The translations under genes were made by a program, and so were the position numbers. DNA of 64,000 bases, taken from contig NZ_JBDZDT010000001.1 in the NCBI RefSeq assembly GCF_040049275.1, positions 310,001 to 374,000 on the forward strand, written 5' to 3'. The notes under the pieces were generated by a model. The model worked only from the letters and a program-made list of their open reading frames with translations. It was not told the DNA's origin and searched no databases. This document shows, in pieces, positions 7,944 to 16,412 of the stretch; position 1 is the stretch's first letter, and the number at the start of each line of letters is the position of its first letter. The DNA is from Aquabacter sp040049275. GTDB lineage: Bacteria; Pseudomonadota; Alphaproteobacteria; Rhizobiales; Xanthobacteraceae.

Positions 7944-9727
7944 GCACGGAGCCGCAGACACCGGCCATCGACCCCATCACGGTGGAGATCATCCGCAACG
8001 GCCTCCTGGCCGTGACGGAGGAGATGAAGACCAATTTGATGCGGACGGCCTACAACCTCATCATCTATGAGGCGCTGGACTTCACCGTCGGCCTGTTCAC
8101 CACCAAGGGCCAGACCATCTCCATCGGCCTCGGCCTGCCCATGTTCATCCGCGGCATGGCGGAGACCGTGAAGGCCAAGATCGCCCATTACGGGCTGGAG
8201 AACATCCATCCCGGCGACATCCTCGTCACCAACGACGCCTACACCACGGGCAGCCATCTCAACCACTTCACCTTCACCCAGCCGATCTATTTCGAGGGCG
8301 AGCTGGTGGCGTTCGCCTGCTGCATGGCGCACTGGCTCGATGTGGGCGGCACGCTCGGACAGGTGACGACCGATATCTTCTCCGAAGGCATCCAGATCCC
8401 TATCGTGAAGTATCGCCGCGGCGATGTGGTGAACCAGGAGCTGGTCGACATCATCGCCATGAACGTGCGCCTGCCGGAGCGCGCCATGGGCGATCTGCGC
8501 GCCCAGATCACCGCCATCACCACCGGCGAGCGGCGCTTCGTCGAGCTGGTGAAGCGCTACGGCAAGGATGCGGTGCTCGGCGCGGTCGACATATTGATGG
8601 ACCAGTCGGAGGCCATCGCCCGCGCGAACACCCGCGCCATTCCGGACGGCGTCTACGAGGCGGAATCCTTCATGGACGACGACGGCGTGGAGGTGGGCCA
8701 GCGGGTCCCCATCCGCGTGAAGGTGGAGAAGCGCGGCGATGAGATGACCATCGATCTCTCCGACGTCAGCCGGCAGGTGCGCGGCTTCTACAATTCCGGC
8801 TTCACCACCGGCATCGCCTGCGCCCAGGTGGCCTTCAAGTGCCTGACGACGCCCACCGAATATCCGGTCAATGACGGCAGCTTCAGGAACCTGAAGGTGA
8901 TCATGCCCATGGGCCGGGTCATCAGCGCCGAGCGGCCCTTCCCCATGCGGGTCTGGATGACCTATCCCATGACCGTGATCGACACGATCTTCAAGGCGCT
9001 GGCGAGCGCCATTCCCGATCGCGTCGCGGCTGGCCACCATGCGGATCTGGTTTTCCCGAACATCCACGGCGTCTCGCCCGCGGATGGGCGCCTCTTCATC
9101 GTCGGCATCGGCCCCCTGGGCGGCGGGTGGGGCGCGAAGGCGAACGAGGACGGCGTCTCGGCCACCGTCTGCATCAATGACGGCGACACCCATAACAGCC
9201 CGTCGGAGCAGCTGGAGGCCAAGTATCCCGTTCTGGTGGAGCGCTATTCGCTGCGCGAGGACAGCGCCGGCGCGGGCCGCACGCGCGGGGGGCTCGGCGC
9301 GGAAATGGTCGTCCAGGCGCTCTCGCCCTTCTCGCTGACCACCCGCATCGACCGCATGCATTGCAAGCCCTGGGGGCTCGATGGCGGCGGCGATGCCATG
9401 GGCAACGGCATCGGCATCCGCCGCAACGGCCAATGGGAAGCGGAACTGCCCAACGCCAAGATCTTCGGCGTCCGGCTGGGCCGCGGCGATGCTTACATGA
9501 TGCAGTCCGGAGGCGGCGGCGGCTTCGGCGATGCCCTCGCCCGCGATCCCGAGAAGGTCGCGGATGATGTCCGCGAGGGCTATGTTAGCCGAGCTGCTGC
9601 TTATCGGCACTATGGGGTCGTGGTGACGCCGGACGGCGCCCTGGACGTGGAGGCAACCGCGGCACGCCGTGCTGCCTTCGGACAGGACAGCGGCGAGGAT
9701 GCCGCGTTCGAGGTCATCGCCGGATAG
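7940..9727 (+). CDS. Hydantoinase/oxoprolinase family protein, subunit B (HyuB-like)
   Basis: The 595-residue protein is full length for HyuB. It begins with DPITVEIIRNGLLAVTEEMK and keeps RTAYNLIIYEALDFT, HPGDILVTNDAYTTGSHLNH, a GGWGAKANEDGVSAT stretch and the glycine-rich GGGGGFGDALARDPEKV tail. It is the catalytic partner of the ATP-dependent A subunit. Translation is coupled to HyuA by a 4-base overlap, and a small gene follows after 15 bases. Sequence alone cannot separate hydantoinase, oxoprolinase and ketone-carboxylase roles. The small downstream protein would fit a carboxylase-like third subunit, but this is weakly supported. Confidence 0.9.
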   Translation: MSTEPQTPAIDPITVEIIRNGLLAVTEEMKTNLMRTAYNLIIYEALDFTVGLFTTKGQTISIGLGLPMFIRGMAETVKAKIAHYGLENIHPGDILVTNDAYTTGSHLNHFTFTQPIYFEGELVAFACCMAHWLDVGGTLGQVTTDIFSEGIQIPIVKYRRGDVVNQELVDIIAMNVRLPERAMGDLRAQITAITTGERRFVELVKRYGKDAVLGAVDILMDQSEAIARANTRAIPDGVYEAESFMDDDGVEVGQRVPIRVKVEKRGDEMTIDLSDVSRQVRGFYNSGFTTGIACAQVAFKCLTTPTEYPVNDGSFRNLKVIMPMGRVISAERPFPMRVWMTYPMTVIDTIFKALASAIPDRVAAGHHADLVFPNIHGVSPADGRLFIVGIGPLGGGWGAKANEDGVSATVCINDGDTHNSPSEQLEAKYPVLVERYSLREDSAGAGRTRGGLGAEMVVQALSPFSLTTRIDRMHCKPWGLDGGGDAMGNGIGIRRNGQWEAELPNAKIFGVRLGRGDAYMMQSGGGGGFGDALARDPEKVADDVREGYVSRAAAYRHYGVVVTPDGALDVEATAARRAAFGQDSGEDAAFEVIAG

Positions 9728-9742
9728 GCATGCGAGGGTGAT

Positions 9743-10153
9743 GTGACGCAGTTCGGACCAGGGCAGTCGCGGTCCTTCGGGCCCCGCCCCGCGCCGCTTG
9801 AAACACCGCAGGACCTTCTTGCGGTGTGGCGCGACGGCGGTGCCCAGCATATGGCCCTGGGCGCCGGTTGCGGGTGCAGCGGCGATGGCGTTGTCCTTCA
9901 GCTCTCCGACTTCGAGCAGGACATTGTCGACTACCTCCTGGCAGAGGCCGAGCGCGGCGAGCGGGCCGACGTCATCGCGCTCTTGCAGGGGCAGGGCCGC
10001 CTTGCCGATGGCCGCTGGAACATCACTCTGCTGCTGGAGCATCTGGGGGCGCAGCCTGAAAAGGACGAGGCACGGGAGTTTGTCGTGTCTCGCCTCAAGC
10101 GGACCCTGGCGTCCTTCGCCACCCGCCACCGCATGACGGCCTCAGCCGTCTGA
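9743..10153 (+). CDS. Small conserved-looking protein, possible third partner of HyuAB
   Basis: A 136-residue frame starts at GTG 9743, behind a GAGGG-like site, 15 bases after the HyuB-like gene. I do not recognise a named domain. Visible features are a Pro-rich N-terminus, a GAGCGCSGDG motif with a CxC pair near residues 43-45, and helical, charged segments such as SDFEQDIVDYLLAEAERG and a Lys/Arg-rich C-terminus. Codon use matches its neighbours and the position ends the operon, so it is probably real. Acetone-carboxylase-type enzymes have a small metal-binding third subunit. The analogy is tempting, but no sequence motif I can see proves it. Confidence 0.6.
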   Translation: MTQFGPGQSRSFGPRPAPLETPQDLLAVWRDGGAQHMALGAGCGCSGDGVVLQLSDFEQDIVDYLLAEAERGERADVIALLQGQGRLADGRWNITLLLEHLGAQPEKDEAREFVVSRLKRTLASFATRHRMTASAV

Positions 10154-10331
10154 GGCGCGTTCCAGCGTGATGCCGCACCAGTCGGGATCAGCGCGTTAAA
10201 TCCGATCTTCCTGCAGGAATGACGTGCGTCCTCGGCCAGTCCGGGGAACGCACGCCTATGCTTGCGGGCGGCTTTTCTTTTGGTTGACGTTCGATCCTTC
10301 CTTTCCTATCGTTCCTGTAATCGGTTAATAA

Positions 10332-10348
10332 GTTCCGATAATCGGAAC
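10332..10348. promoter_or_regulatory. Putative IclR operator: GTTCCGAT-A-ATCGGAAC palindrome
   Basis: A perfect 17-bp palindrome sits 17 bases before the GTG start of the operon's IclR gene, preceded by TCGGTTAATA. Its TTCCGA half-site resembles the TCCGAA repeats near the other IclR gene. Size and position fit autoregulation of the downstream catabolic operon. Confidence 0.65.
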
Positions 10349-10365
10349 ACAGGGATGAACGCCAC

Positions 10366-11145
10366 GTGGAAGCGGAATTTTCGCTGAGCACCAGCCGTGC
10401 GCTCAGAATCCTCTCCAGCTTCAGCGAAGACCGGCCCGAGCTCGGCGTCTCCGAGATCGCCCGCGAACTGTCGCTGTCCAAGGCCAGCACGTCGCGCTTC
10501 CTCCAGGCCCTCGAGATGCACGGCTTCGTAGACCGCAATCCGGTGACGCGAAAATTCCGCCCGGGGGTCGAGGCGTTCCGGGTGGGCAGCCTGTTCCTGC
10601 GGGCCGGCGGGCTGAACGAGGCGGCGGCGCCCATCATGGCGCGCCTCGTGGCCGAGACGGGCTTCACGAGCTACCTGTCGAGCCTGCGCGGCGACACCAT
10701 GGTGATCCTCGCCGCCCTCGAAGGCCGCGGCCCCATCAAATATTCCATTCCCGTGGGTGAGAAGCTCCCGGTCCATACCAGCGCCACCGGCCATGCGGCG
10801 CTCTCCACCCTGAAGCCCGACCAGGCCGAGAGCATCCTGCGCGCGAGCCAGCTGGTGGCGCGCACGCCGTTCACCCTCACCGAGGTGGACAGGCTCATGG
10901 AGCGCCTCGCCCAGGTGCGCGCGCAAGGCTTCTCGCTGAACTGGCAGGAGCACACGGCGGGGGTCGCCTCGGTTGCGGCCGCCGCGGTAGGCACCGAGGG
11001 CGAACTGCTCGGCGTGCTCTCCCTCGGCTACGCCACCATGCAGGCGTCGCAGGAGGAGAGCCAGGCGCTGGGCCGCGAGGTCAGGAAGGCCGCCGACGAG
11101 CTGAGCGCGGCCCTGAAAGCACGGAGGCCGCACGAGCATGACTGA
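10366..11145 (+). CDS. IclR-family transcriptional regulator, first gene of catabolic operon
   Basis: The 259-residue protein starts at GTG 10366 (AGGGA ten bases before); a nearby ATG at 10355 is in another frame that stops quickly. It has the winged helix (LSTSRALRILSSFSEDRPEL, then LSLSKASTSRFLQALEMHGF) and the effector domain (LPVHTSATGHAALSTLKP, LLGVLSLGYATM). It overlaps the RraA-like gene by 8 bases, so the regulator is co-transcribed with the enzymes and TRAP transporter it most likely controls. The inducer is probably the transported acid or a breakdown product. Confidence 0.88.
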   Translation: MEAEFSLSTSRALRILSSFSEDRPELGVSEIARELSLSKASTSRFLQALEMHGFVDRNPVTRKFRPGVEAFRVGSLFLRAGGLNEAAAPIMARLVAETGFTSYLSSLRGDTMVILAALEGRGPIKYSIPVGEKLPVHTSATGHAALSTLKPDQAESILRASQLVARTPFTLTEVDRLMERLAQVRAQGFSLNWQEHTAGVASVAAAAVGTEGELLGVLSLGYATMQASQEESQALGREVRKAADELSAALKARRPHEHD

Positions 11146-11761
11146 CACCCGGCGCCCCGGCGATGATGTGATCGCCGCCCTCGGCCGCATCCCCGTGACC
11201 ACCGTCTATGAGGCGGCCGGCAAGCTGGGCGATGTGGGCCCCGCCGTGCGCCCGCTGGTGGAAGGCACGCGCATTGCCGGCCGCGCCTTCACGGTCAAGG
11301 CCATGCCGGGCGACAACATGGTGGTGTTCCGGGCCATCGAGGAGGCGCCCCCCGGCAGCGTCCTCGTCATCGACGGCGGCGGGACGGTGGACGCCACCAT
11401 CTGGGGCGGCTCCTCCACCCTCGCCTGCATGGCGAAGGGCATTGTCGGCTGCGTCACCAATGCGGCGGCGCGGGACATCGACCAGATCCGGGAACTGGGA
11501 TTCCCGCTCTATGCCGCCGGCCTCAATGTGCGCGGCACGGCCAAGCGCCATCCCGGCTGGGTGGGCCTGCCCATCGCCATGGGCAACGCCACCGTCCATC
11601 CCGGCGACATCGTGCTCGCCGACGGCGACGGCGTCCTCATCGTGGCCGCCACTGAAGCAGCCGAGGTGCTGGTGCGCGCCGAGAAGAAACGCAGCGACGA
11701 GGAGAGGCGGGACGCGCGCCTGAAGGCGGGCGAACCCATCCGCAGCGTGCTGGGTCTTTAA
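11138..11761 (+). CDS. RraA-like aldolase/decarboxylase (4-hydroxy-4-methyl-2-oxoglutarate aldolase family)
   Basis: The 207-residue protein matches the RraA/HMG aldolase fold in length and motifs: TVYEAAGKLGDVGPAVRPL at the start, a GDNMVVFRAIEEAPPGSV loop, then the GGSST and NAAARDIDQIRELGFP segments whose Arg-Asp pair helps bind the divalent metal. Family enzymes split 4-hydroxy-2-oxo acids to pyruvate plus a second oxo acid, or decarboxylate oxaloacetate. Some homologues only regulate RNase E. The surrounding dehydratase and carboxylate transporter argue for a catabolic role. Its product could be pyruvate, formed after the aconitase-like enzyme has moved a hydroxyl group. Confidence 0.82.
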   Translation: MTDTRRPGDDVIAALGRIPVTTVYEAAGKLGDVGPAVRPLVEGTRIAGRAFTVKAMPGDNMVVFRAIEEAPPGSVLVIDGGGTVDATIWGGSSTLACMAKGIVGCVTNAAARDIDQIRELGFPLYAAGLNVRGTAKRHPGWVGLPIAMGNATVHPGDIVLADGDGVLIVAATEAAEVLVRAEKKRSDEERRDARLKAGEPIRSVLGL

Positions 11762-11771
11762 GGAGGAAACC

Positions 11772-13028
11772 ATGGGACAGACGGCCACCGAGAAGATCCT
11801 CTCCCGTGTGATGGGGCGCCCGGTGAAGGCCGGCGAGACCCTCTATCCCAAGCCCGACATGGTCACGGTCCACGACTGGTACGTGGTGAATTTCGACCGG
11901 GCGCTCCAGGATATGGGTGTCACGCAGCTCTACGATCCCGAGCACGTCCTCATCTCCACCGACCACGAGCCCGTGGCCACCTCCCCCGCCTCCGCCGAGC
12001 GGCAGAAGAATGTGCGGGAGATCGTCCGCAAATACGGCATCAAGCAATTCTTCGACGTGGGGCGCGGCGGGCTCGGGCACATCTTCCCCATGGAGCGGGG
12101 CATCGTGCATCCCGGCATGTTCGTGCTGGCCTACGACACCCACGTCACCAATTACGGCGCCATCGGCGCGCTCGGCTTTGCGCTGGTGACGGAGATTTCC
12201 GAGGTGCTGGCCCTGGGCTCGGTGTGGATCCAGGTGCCCGAGACGCTGCGCGTGAACCTGAAGGGTTCGCTCAAGCCCGGCATGACCATCCGCGACATCT
12301 CCCAGAGGATGATCGTCGATATGGGCGAGGACCTGCTGGACTATTCGGTGGTGGAATATGGCGGCCCCGCTTTGTCCTCCGTCGATTTCGGCGGGCGCAA
12401 CACGCTCTGCAACAACCCGCTGGAGATGGGCGCGAAATCCGCCCTCGTGGAGGTGGACGACTATGCCCGCGCCTGGCTCGCCGAGCGCGGGACGAGCACG
12501 GAGCACGCCGCCTACAGCGACCCGGATGCCACCTTCAAGGGCGTCTACGACTACGACCTCGGCCTCATGGAGCCGCAGGTGGCCGCGCCGCCCCGGCCGG
12601 ACAATGTGGTGGGGGTGACCAGCGTCGAGGGCGTCGCCATCAACCACGCCTTCATCGGCTCCTGCGCCAACGGGCTCATCGGCGATCTGCGCGACGCCGC
12701 CCGCGTGCTCAGGGGGCGCAAGGTGCACCCTTCCGTCCGCCTCTTCGTCACGCCGGCCACCCAGGAGGTGGCGCTCCAGGCGGACCGGGAGGGCCTCATC
12801 GGCCAGTTCATGGATGCGGGCGCGGTGATGACGGCGCCGGGCTGCGGCCCCTGCGCGGGCGGGCGCATCGCCCCCATGGCGCCGGGCGAGGTCTCCATCA
12901 ATACCGGCACCCGCAACGATCCCGGCCGCCTCGGCACCACCAAGGGCGACGTCTATCTGGCGAGCCCGCTCACGGTCGCCGCCTCGGCGGTCGCCGGCCA
13001 CATCGCCGATCCCCGGCGCTATCTCTGA
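11772..13028 (+). CDS. Aconitase-family hydro-lyase, large subunit (LeuC-like)
   Basis: The 418-residue protein has the iron-sulfur ligands of the family: C298 in IGSCANG, and C358 and C361 in APGCGPCAGG. It also has the STDHEP, THVTNYGAIGALGFA and NTLCNNPLEMGAKSA stretches equivalent to LeuC/HacA substrate loops. It starts behind AAGGAGG. Such enzymes move or remove water on 2- or 3-hydroxy-acids (isopropylmalate, citramalate, homoaconitate, dimethylmalate) using a [4Fe-4S] cluster. The small subunit follows immediately. Co-location with an RraA aldolase and TRAP transporter, rather than leucine genes, makes a catabolic dehydratase more likely than isopropylmalate isomerase. Confidence 0.88.
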   Translation: MGQTATEKILSRVMGRPVKAGETLYPKPDMVTVHDWYVVNFDRALQDMGVTQLYDPEHVLISTDHEPVATSPASAERQKNVREIVRKYGIKQFFDVGRGGLGHIFPMERGIVHPGMFVLAYDTHVTNYGAIGALGFALVTEISEVLALGSVWIQVPETLRVNLKGSLKPGMTIRDISQRMIVDMGEDLLDYSVVEYGGPALSSVDFGGRNTLCNNPLEMGAKSALVEVDDYARAWLAERGTSTEHAAYSDPDATFKGVYDYDLGLMEPQVAAPPRPDNVVGVTSVEGVAINHAFIGSCANGLIGDLRDAARVLRGRKVHPSVRLFVTPATQEVALQADREGLIGQFMDAGAVMTAPGCGPCAGGRIAPMAPGEVSINTGTRNDPGRLGTTKGDVYLASPLTVAASAVAGHIADPRRYL

Positions 13029-13038
13029 GGAGGCAGCC

Positions 13039-13578
13039 ATGGACTTCGTCTATCAGGGCCGCTGCTGGAAGTTCGGCGATGCCATCTCGGTGGATGCGGA
13101 CCTCACCAAGAAGGAATTCGCCACCAGCCGCGAGCTGCGCCCGGACATCCTGCGCGAGCACGTGATGGTGACCATCGACCCGGACTTCCCGAAGAATGTG
13201 AAGCCCGGCGACATCCTGGTGGCGGGGCGTCGCTTCGCCCAGGGCAATCCGCACATCCAGGGCCTCATCGGCGTCGCCGCCCTCGGCCTCGGGCTGGTGG
13301 TGGAATCCATCCCGCGCGGCAGCTACCGGAACGCGGTGAATGCCGGCCTCCCCTTCCTGCCCCATTGCGAGGGCGTGACCGCCGCCTGCGAGACCGGCGA
13401 CGAACTGCGGGTGGATTTCGCGACCGGCCGGTTCGAGAACCTCACCCGTGGCACCGTTCACACCTATGCGCCCCTGCCGGACATGCTGCGGGAGACCATC
13501 GCGCTCGGGGGCTGGAAGCCCATGGTCATGAAGCGCCTTGCCGCCATGCGGCAGGCCGGGGAGGTCCCAGCCGCCTGA
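13039..13578 (+). CDS. Aconitase-family hydro-lyase, small subunit (LeuD-like)
   Basis: At 179 residues this is the usual swivel-domain size. It begins WKFGDAISVDADLTKKEFATS and contains KPGDILVAGRRFAQGNPHIQG, the counterpart of the substrate-binding loop that ends SRE in LeuD. Here that segment reads QGNPHIQG and lacks the common SSREH form, which may mark a different substrate. It follows the large subunit by 10 bases behind GAGGAGG, so the pair forms one enzyme. The product is inferred to feed the RraA-like aldolase of the same operon. Confidence 0.85.
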   Translation: MDFVYQGRCWKFGDAISVDADLTKKEFATSRELRPDILREHVMVTIDPDFPKNVKPGDILVAGRRFAQGNPHIQGLIGVAALGLGLVVESIPRGSYRNAVNAGLPFLPHCEGVTAACETGDELRVDFATGRFENLTRGTVHTYAPLPDMLRETIALGGWKPMVMKRLAAMRQAGEVPAA

Positions 13579-13607
13579 CGTCCAACAAGAAATAAAGGGA
13601 GGAACAC

Positions 13608-14579
13608 ATGTTCAGGAGGATTCTGAGCGTCGGCTGCCTGATCGCAGCCGCGTTGTCGCCGGCTTGCGCCTTCGCGGCGCAAAAGGTGATCGTCGGCGAC
13701 ACCGGCGCACCCTCATCCATCATCGGCCGCACGCTGGCGGTCTTCAAGGAGAAGGCCGAGCAATACAGCAAGGGCGACCTCCAGGTGCAGGTGTTCTCGA
13801 ACAGCCAGCTCGGTACGTTCGGCACCATGGCCACCCAGATGAAGGTGAACCTGGTCAACGTCATGTTCATCCAGCCCGACGCGCTGGGCGAGCAGGTCTC
13901 CATCGTCACCGCCAATGCGTGGCCCTTCCTGTTCAAGGACCAGGACGAGATGATGGCCGCCTGGAACGGCCCCGGCGGCAAGGCGCTGATCGCCGAGGTG
14001 GAGAAGCGCAGCGGCTACCGCATGATCGCGCCCTCCTGGAACGTGCCGCGCTGGGTCTACACCACCCGCGACGCCAAGGGCCTCGACGATTTGAAGGGCA
14101 TGAAGATCCGCGTGCCTGGCACCGCCATCTATGTGCAGCAGATCAAGCTGCTCGGCCTGTCCCCCACGCCTATGAACATCGCCGAGACCTTCACCGCCAT
14201 GCAGCAGCGCGTGGTGGAGGGCATCGAGGGCGCCATCTCCGACATGGCGGGCTATTCCATCCAGGACGTGGCGAAATCGGTGGTGAAGACCGGCCACGTG
14301 CTCTCGCCGAAAGCCTTCCTCACCTTCGGCAAGTGGGTGGACACGCTCACCCCCGCCAACAAGGAGGCCTTCTACAAGGCCGCCGAGGAAGCCTCGAAAT
14401 TCTACGGCGACACCACCAAGGCCGAGGAACAGGACCTCATCGACAAGTTCAAGGCCAAGGGCATCCACTTCGTCGAGCCGGGCTACACCGTGGACCAGAT
14501 GCGCACCATGGTGGAGCCCATGAAGACCCTGCTCCCCGAAGTGTGGACCTGGGCGCAGAAGCTCGCGGGCAAGGAGTGA
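13608..14579 (+). CDS. TRAP transporter periplasmic solute receptor (DctP family)
   Basis: The 323-residue receptor has a Sec signal (MFRRILSVGCLIAAALSPACAFA, cleaved before AQKV) and DctP hallmarks: LQVQVFSNSQLGTFGTMATQM, the IRVPGTAIYVQ segment with the Arg that grips the ligand carboxylate, and FTAMQQRVVEGIEGAISDMAGY. It binds organic acids in the periplasm and passes them to the DctQM permease encoded next. AGGGAGG precedes the start. With the flanking dehydratase and aldolase genes, a hydroxylated di- or tricarboxylate is the likely ligand. Confidence 0.92.
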   Translation: MFRRILSVGCLIAAALSPACAFAAQKVIVGDTGAPSSIIGRTLAVFKEKAEQYSKGDLQVQVFSNSQLGTFGTMATQMKVNLVNVMFIQPDALGEQVSIVTANAWPFLFKDQDEMMAAWNGPGGKALIAEVEKRSGYRMIAPSWNVPRWVYTTRDAKGLDDLKGMKIRVPGTAIYVQQIKLLGLSPTPMNIAETFTAMQQRVVEGIEGAISDMAGYSIQDVAKSVVKTGHVLSPKAFLTFGKWVDTLTPANKEAFYKAAEEASKFYGDTTKAEEQDLIDKFKAKGIHFVEPGYTVDQMRTMVEPMKTLLPEVWTWAQKLAGKE

Positions 14580-14586
14580 GGCGCCC

Positions 14587-15087
14587 ATGAGACGCGTCTT
14601 CTTCCTCCTTGAGCGAACGCTGGACATCGGCGCCGCGGTGCTGGTGTTCGTGAGCCTCGCGGCCATCACCTGCCAGGTGGTCATGCGCTACGTCTTCAAC
14701 AATGCGACCACGTGGTCCGACACGGTGGCCGCATCCTCCCTCGCCTGGCTCACCTTCTTCGCGGCCAGCGCCGCGGTGCGGCGGGACGAGAACCTTGCCG
14801 TGCGCGGCCTGTGGGACATCCTGACCCCCACCGGCCGCAAGATGATGATGACCTTCTGCGACCTGCTGGTGCTCGCCTTCTCCGTGCTGCTCGCGCTCTC
14901 GGGCACGGAGCTCATGTCCATCACCAGCAACACGGTGGTGGAAGGCATGATGTTCCATGTGAGCTGGGCGGACATCTATTCCGTCTCGGTCATCAGCGCG
15001 GCGGCCATCGCGCTGTTCTCGTTCGAGCGCATCTGGAACACCTGGGCGGAGCCTTCGGCGGGCCCCTCGAGGGAGGGTGAACCATGA
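14587..15087 (+). CDS. TRAP transporter small permease (DctQ family)
   Basis: This 166-residue protein has four predicted membrane segments; the first starts near residue 15 (IGAAVLVFVSLAAITCQVV). It carries the YVFNNATTWSDTVA loop and the RRDENLAVRGLWD segment typical of DctQ. It forms the membrane complex with the large permease DctM. AGGAG lies 12 bases before the ATG and its stop overlaps the dctM start in an ATGA, so the two are coupled. Confidence 0.9.
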   Translation: MRRVFFLLERTLDIGAAVLVFVSLAAITCQVVMRYVFNNATTWSDTVAASSLAWLTFFAASAAVRRDENLAVRGLWDILTPTGRKMMMTFCDLLVLAFSVLLALSGTELMSITSNTVVEGMMFHVSWADIYSVSVISAAAIALFSFERIWNTWAEPSAGPSREGEP

Positions 15088-16370
15088 TCGGCGCGCTCAT
15101 CCTCGTCGCCCTCATCTTCTTTCTCGTCATCGGCCTGCCCCTCGCCTTCGGCATGGCCCTCGCCTCGGTGATCGGGCTGTTCCTCCTCGACGGCAATCTC
15201 ATCATCATGGCGATGCAGATTTTCGAGGGGCTGAAATCTTTCCCGCTGGTCGCCATCCCCCTGTTCCTGCTGATGGCGAACCTGATGGAAGTGGGCGGCG
15301 TCACCGACAGCCTGGTGCGCTTTGCAACATCCCTCATCGGCCATGTGCGCGGCTCGCTTGCCATCGGCAACGTGACCGCCTCCACTTTGTTTTCGGGCAT
15401 TTCCGGCTCGTGCATGGCGGACACTACGGCGGTGGGCTCCATGCTGATCCCGGCCATGGTGCGGGAAGGCTATCCGCCCGCCTTCGCCGGGGCGGTGACG
15501 GCGGCGGCGAACATCGTCGGGCCCATCATCCCGCCCTCCATCCTCATGATCCTCTATGGCTTCGCGGCGGAGCAATCCATCGCCGAGCTGTTCCTGGCGG
15601 GCATCCTTCCCGGCCTGCTCCTGTCGCTCATCTTCGGGCTCTATGCCTTCTGGGTGTCGAGCAAGAAGGGCTACGGCTCCATGGGCCACCGCTTCAGCCT
15701 CAAGGCTGTGGCGGTTGCCACCGTGCGGGCGACCCCTGCCCTCGTCATTCCGGTGCTGATCGTTTTCGGCGTCACCGGCGGCGTGTTCACGCTGACGGAA
15801 TCCGCCGGCGCGGCCGCGCTCTACGCCCTCCTCTACGCCCTCTTCCGGGGCGCCTTGCAGGGCGGTGTCGACTGGCGCGGCATCGGGCGGGCCTTCTTCC
15901 GGGCGGGCATCGACACCGGCGTGGTGATGATCCTGGTGGGCGCCTCGGACTTCCTCTCCTGGGTGCTCACCCGCAGCGAGATGCCCGAGGCGATCCTCTC
16001 GGTGCTGAGCGGCTATTCGCCCATGGTGACGCTGCTGCTCATCAATATCGTGCTGCTGATCTTCGGCACCTTCCTGGAGCCTGCCCCTGCCCTTCTATTG
16101 GCCTCGGCTTTGTTCCTGCCGCTGGTCAAGAGCCTGGGCATCGACCTCGTGCATTTCGGGATCATCATGATCGTCAACCTGCAGCTGGGGGTGCTGACGC
16201 CGCCCGTGGCATCGGCGGCGTTCATCACCTCCCGCATCGCCGGCATCTCGTTCGAGAAACAGGTGCGCGCGCTGCTGCCCTTCGTGGGCCTCGGCGTGAT
16301 CGCGCTGCTCATCATCACCTATGTGCCGGCGGTGTCGCTCTGGGTGCCGAGCCTCTTCGCCGCGCCTTAA
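15084..16370 (+). CDS. TRAP transporter large permease (DctM family)
   Basis: The 428-residue integral membrane protein is full length for DctM with about 12 hydrophobic segments. Typical motifs include SGISGSCMADTTAVGSML, PIIPPSILMILYG and LGVLTPPVASAAFITSRIAG. It is the sodium-driven transport channel that accepts substrate from the DctP receptor. It overlaps DctQ by 4 bases and is followed by the cupin gene after 42 bases, so the transporter and catabolic enzymes are made together. Confidence 0.93.
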   Translation: MIGALILVALIFFLVIGLPLAFGMALASVIGLFLLDGNLIIMAMQIFEGLKSFPLVAIPLFLLMANLMEVGGVTDSLVRFATSLIGHVRGSLAIGNVTASTLFSGISGSCMADTTAVGSMLIPAMVREGYPPAFAGAVTAAANIVGPIIPPSILMILYGFAAEQSIAELFLAGILPGLLLSLIFGLYAFWVSSKKGYGSMGHRFSLKAVAVATVRATPALVIPVLIVFGVTGGVFTLTESAGAAALYALLYALFRGALQGGVDWRGIGRAFFRAGIDTGVVMILVGASDFLSWVLTRSEMPEAILSVLSGYSPMVTLLLINIVLLIFGTFLEPAPALLLASALFLPLVKSLGIDLVHFGIIMIVNLQLGVLTPPVASAAFITSRIAGISFEKQVRALLPFVGLGVIALLIITYVPAVSLWVPSLFAAP

Positions 16371-16412
16371 GCGGCGCGGCAACCCCATTCATCATCCTCA
16401 GGAGAAAAGACA

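Noticed and set aside
7790..10129. A 779-residue minus-strand frame opposite hyuB-like and its neighbour
   Set aside because: It is antisense to clear HyuA/HyuB coding sequence and has no recognisable domain, so it is a GC-bias shadow.
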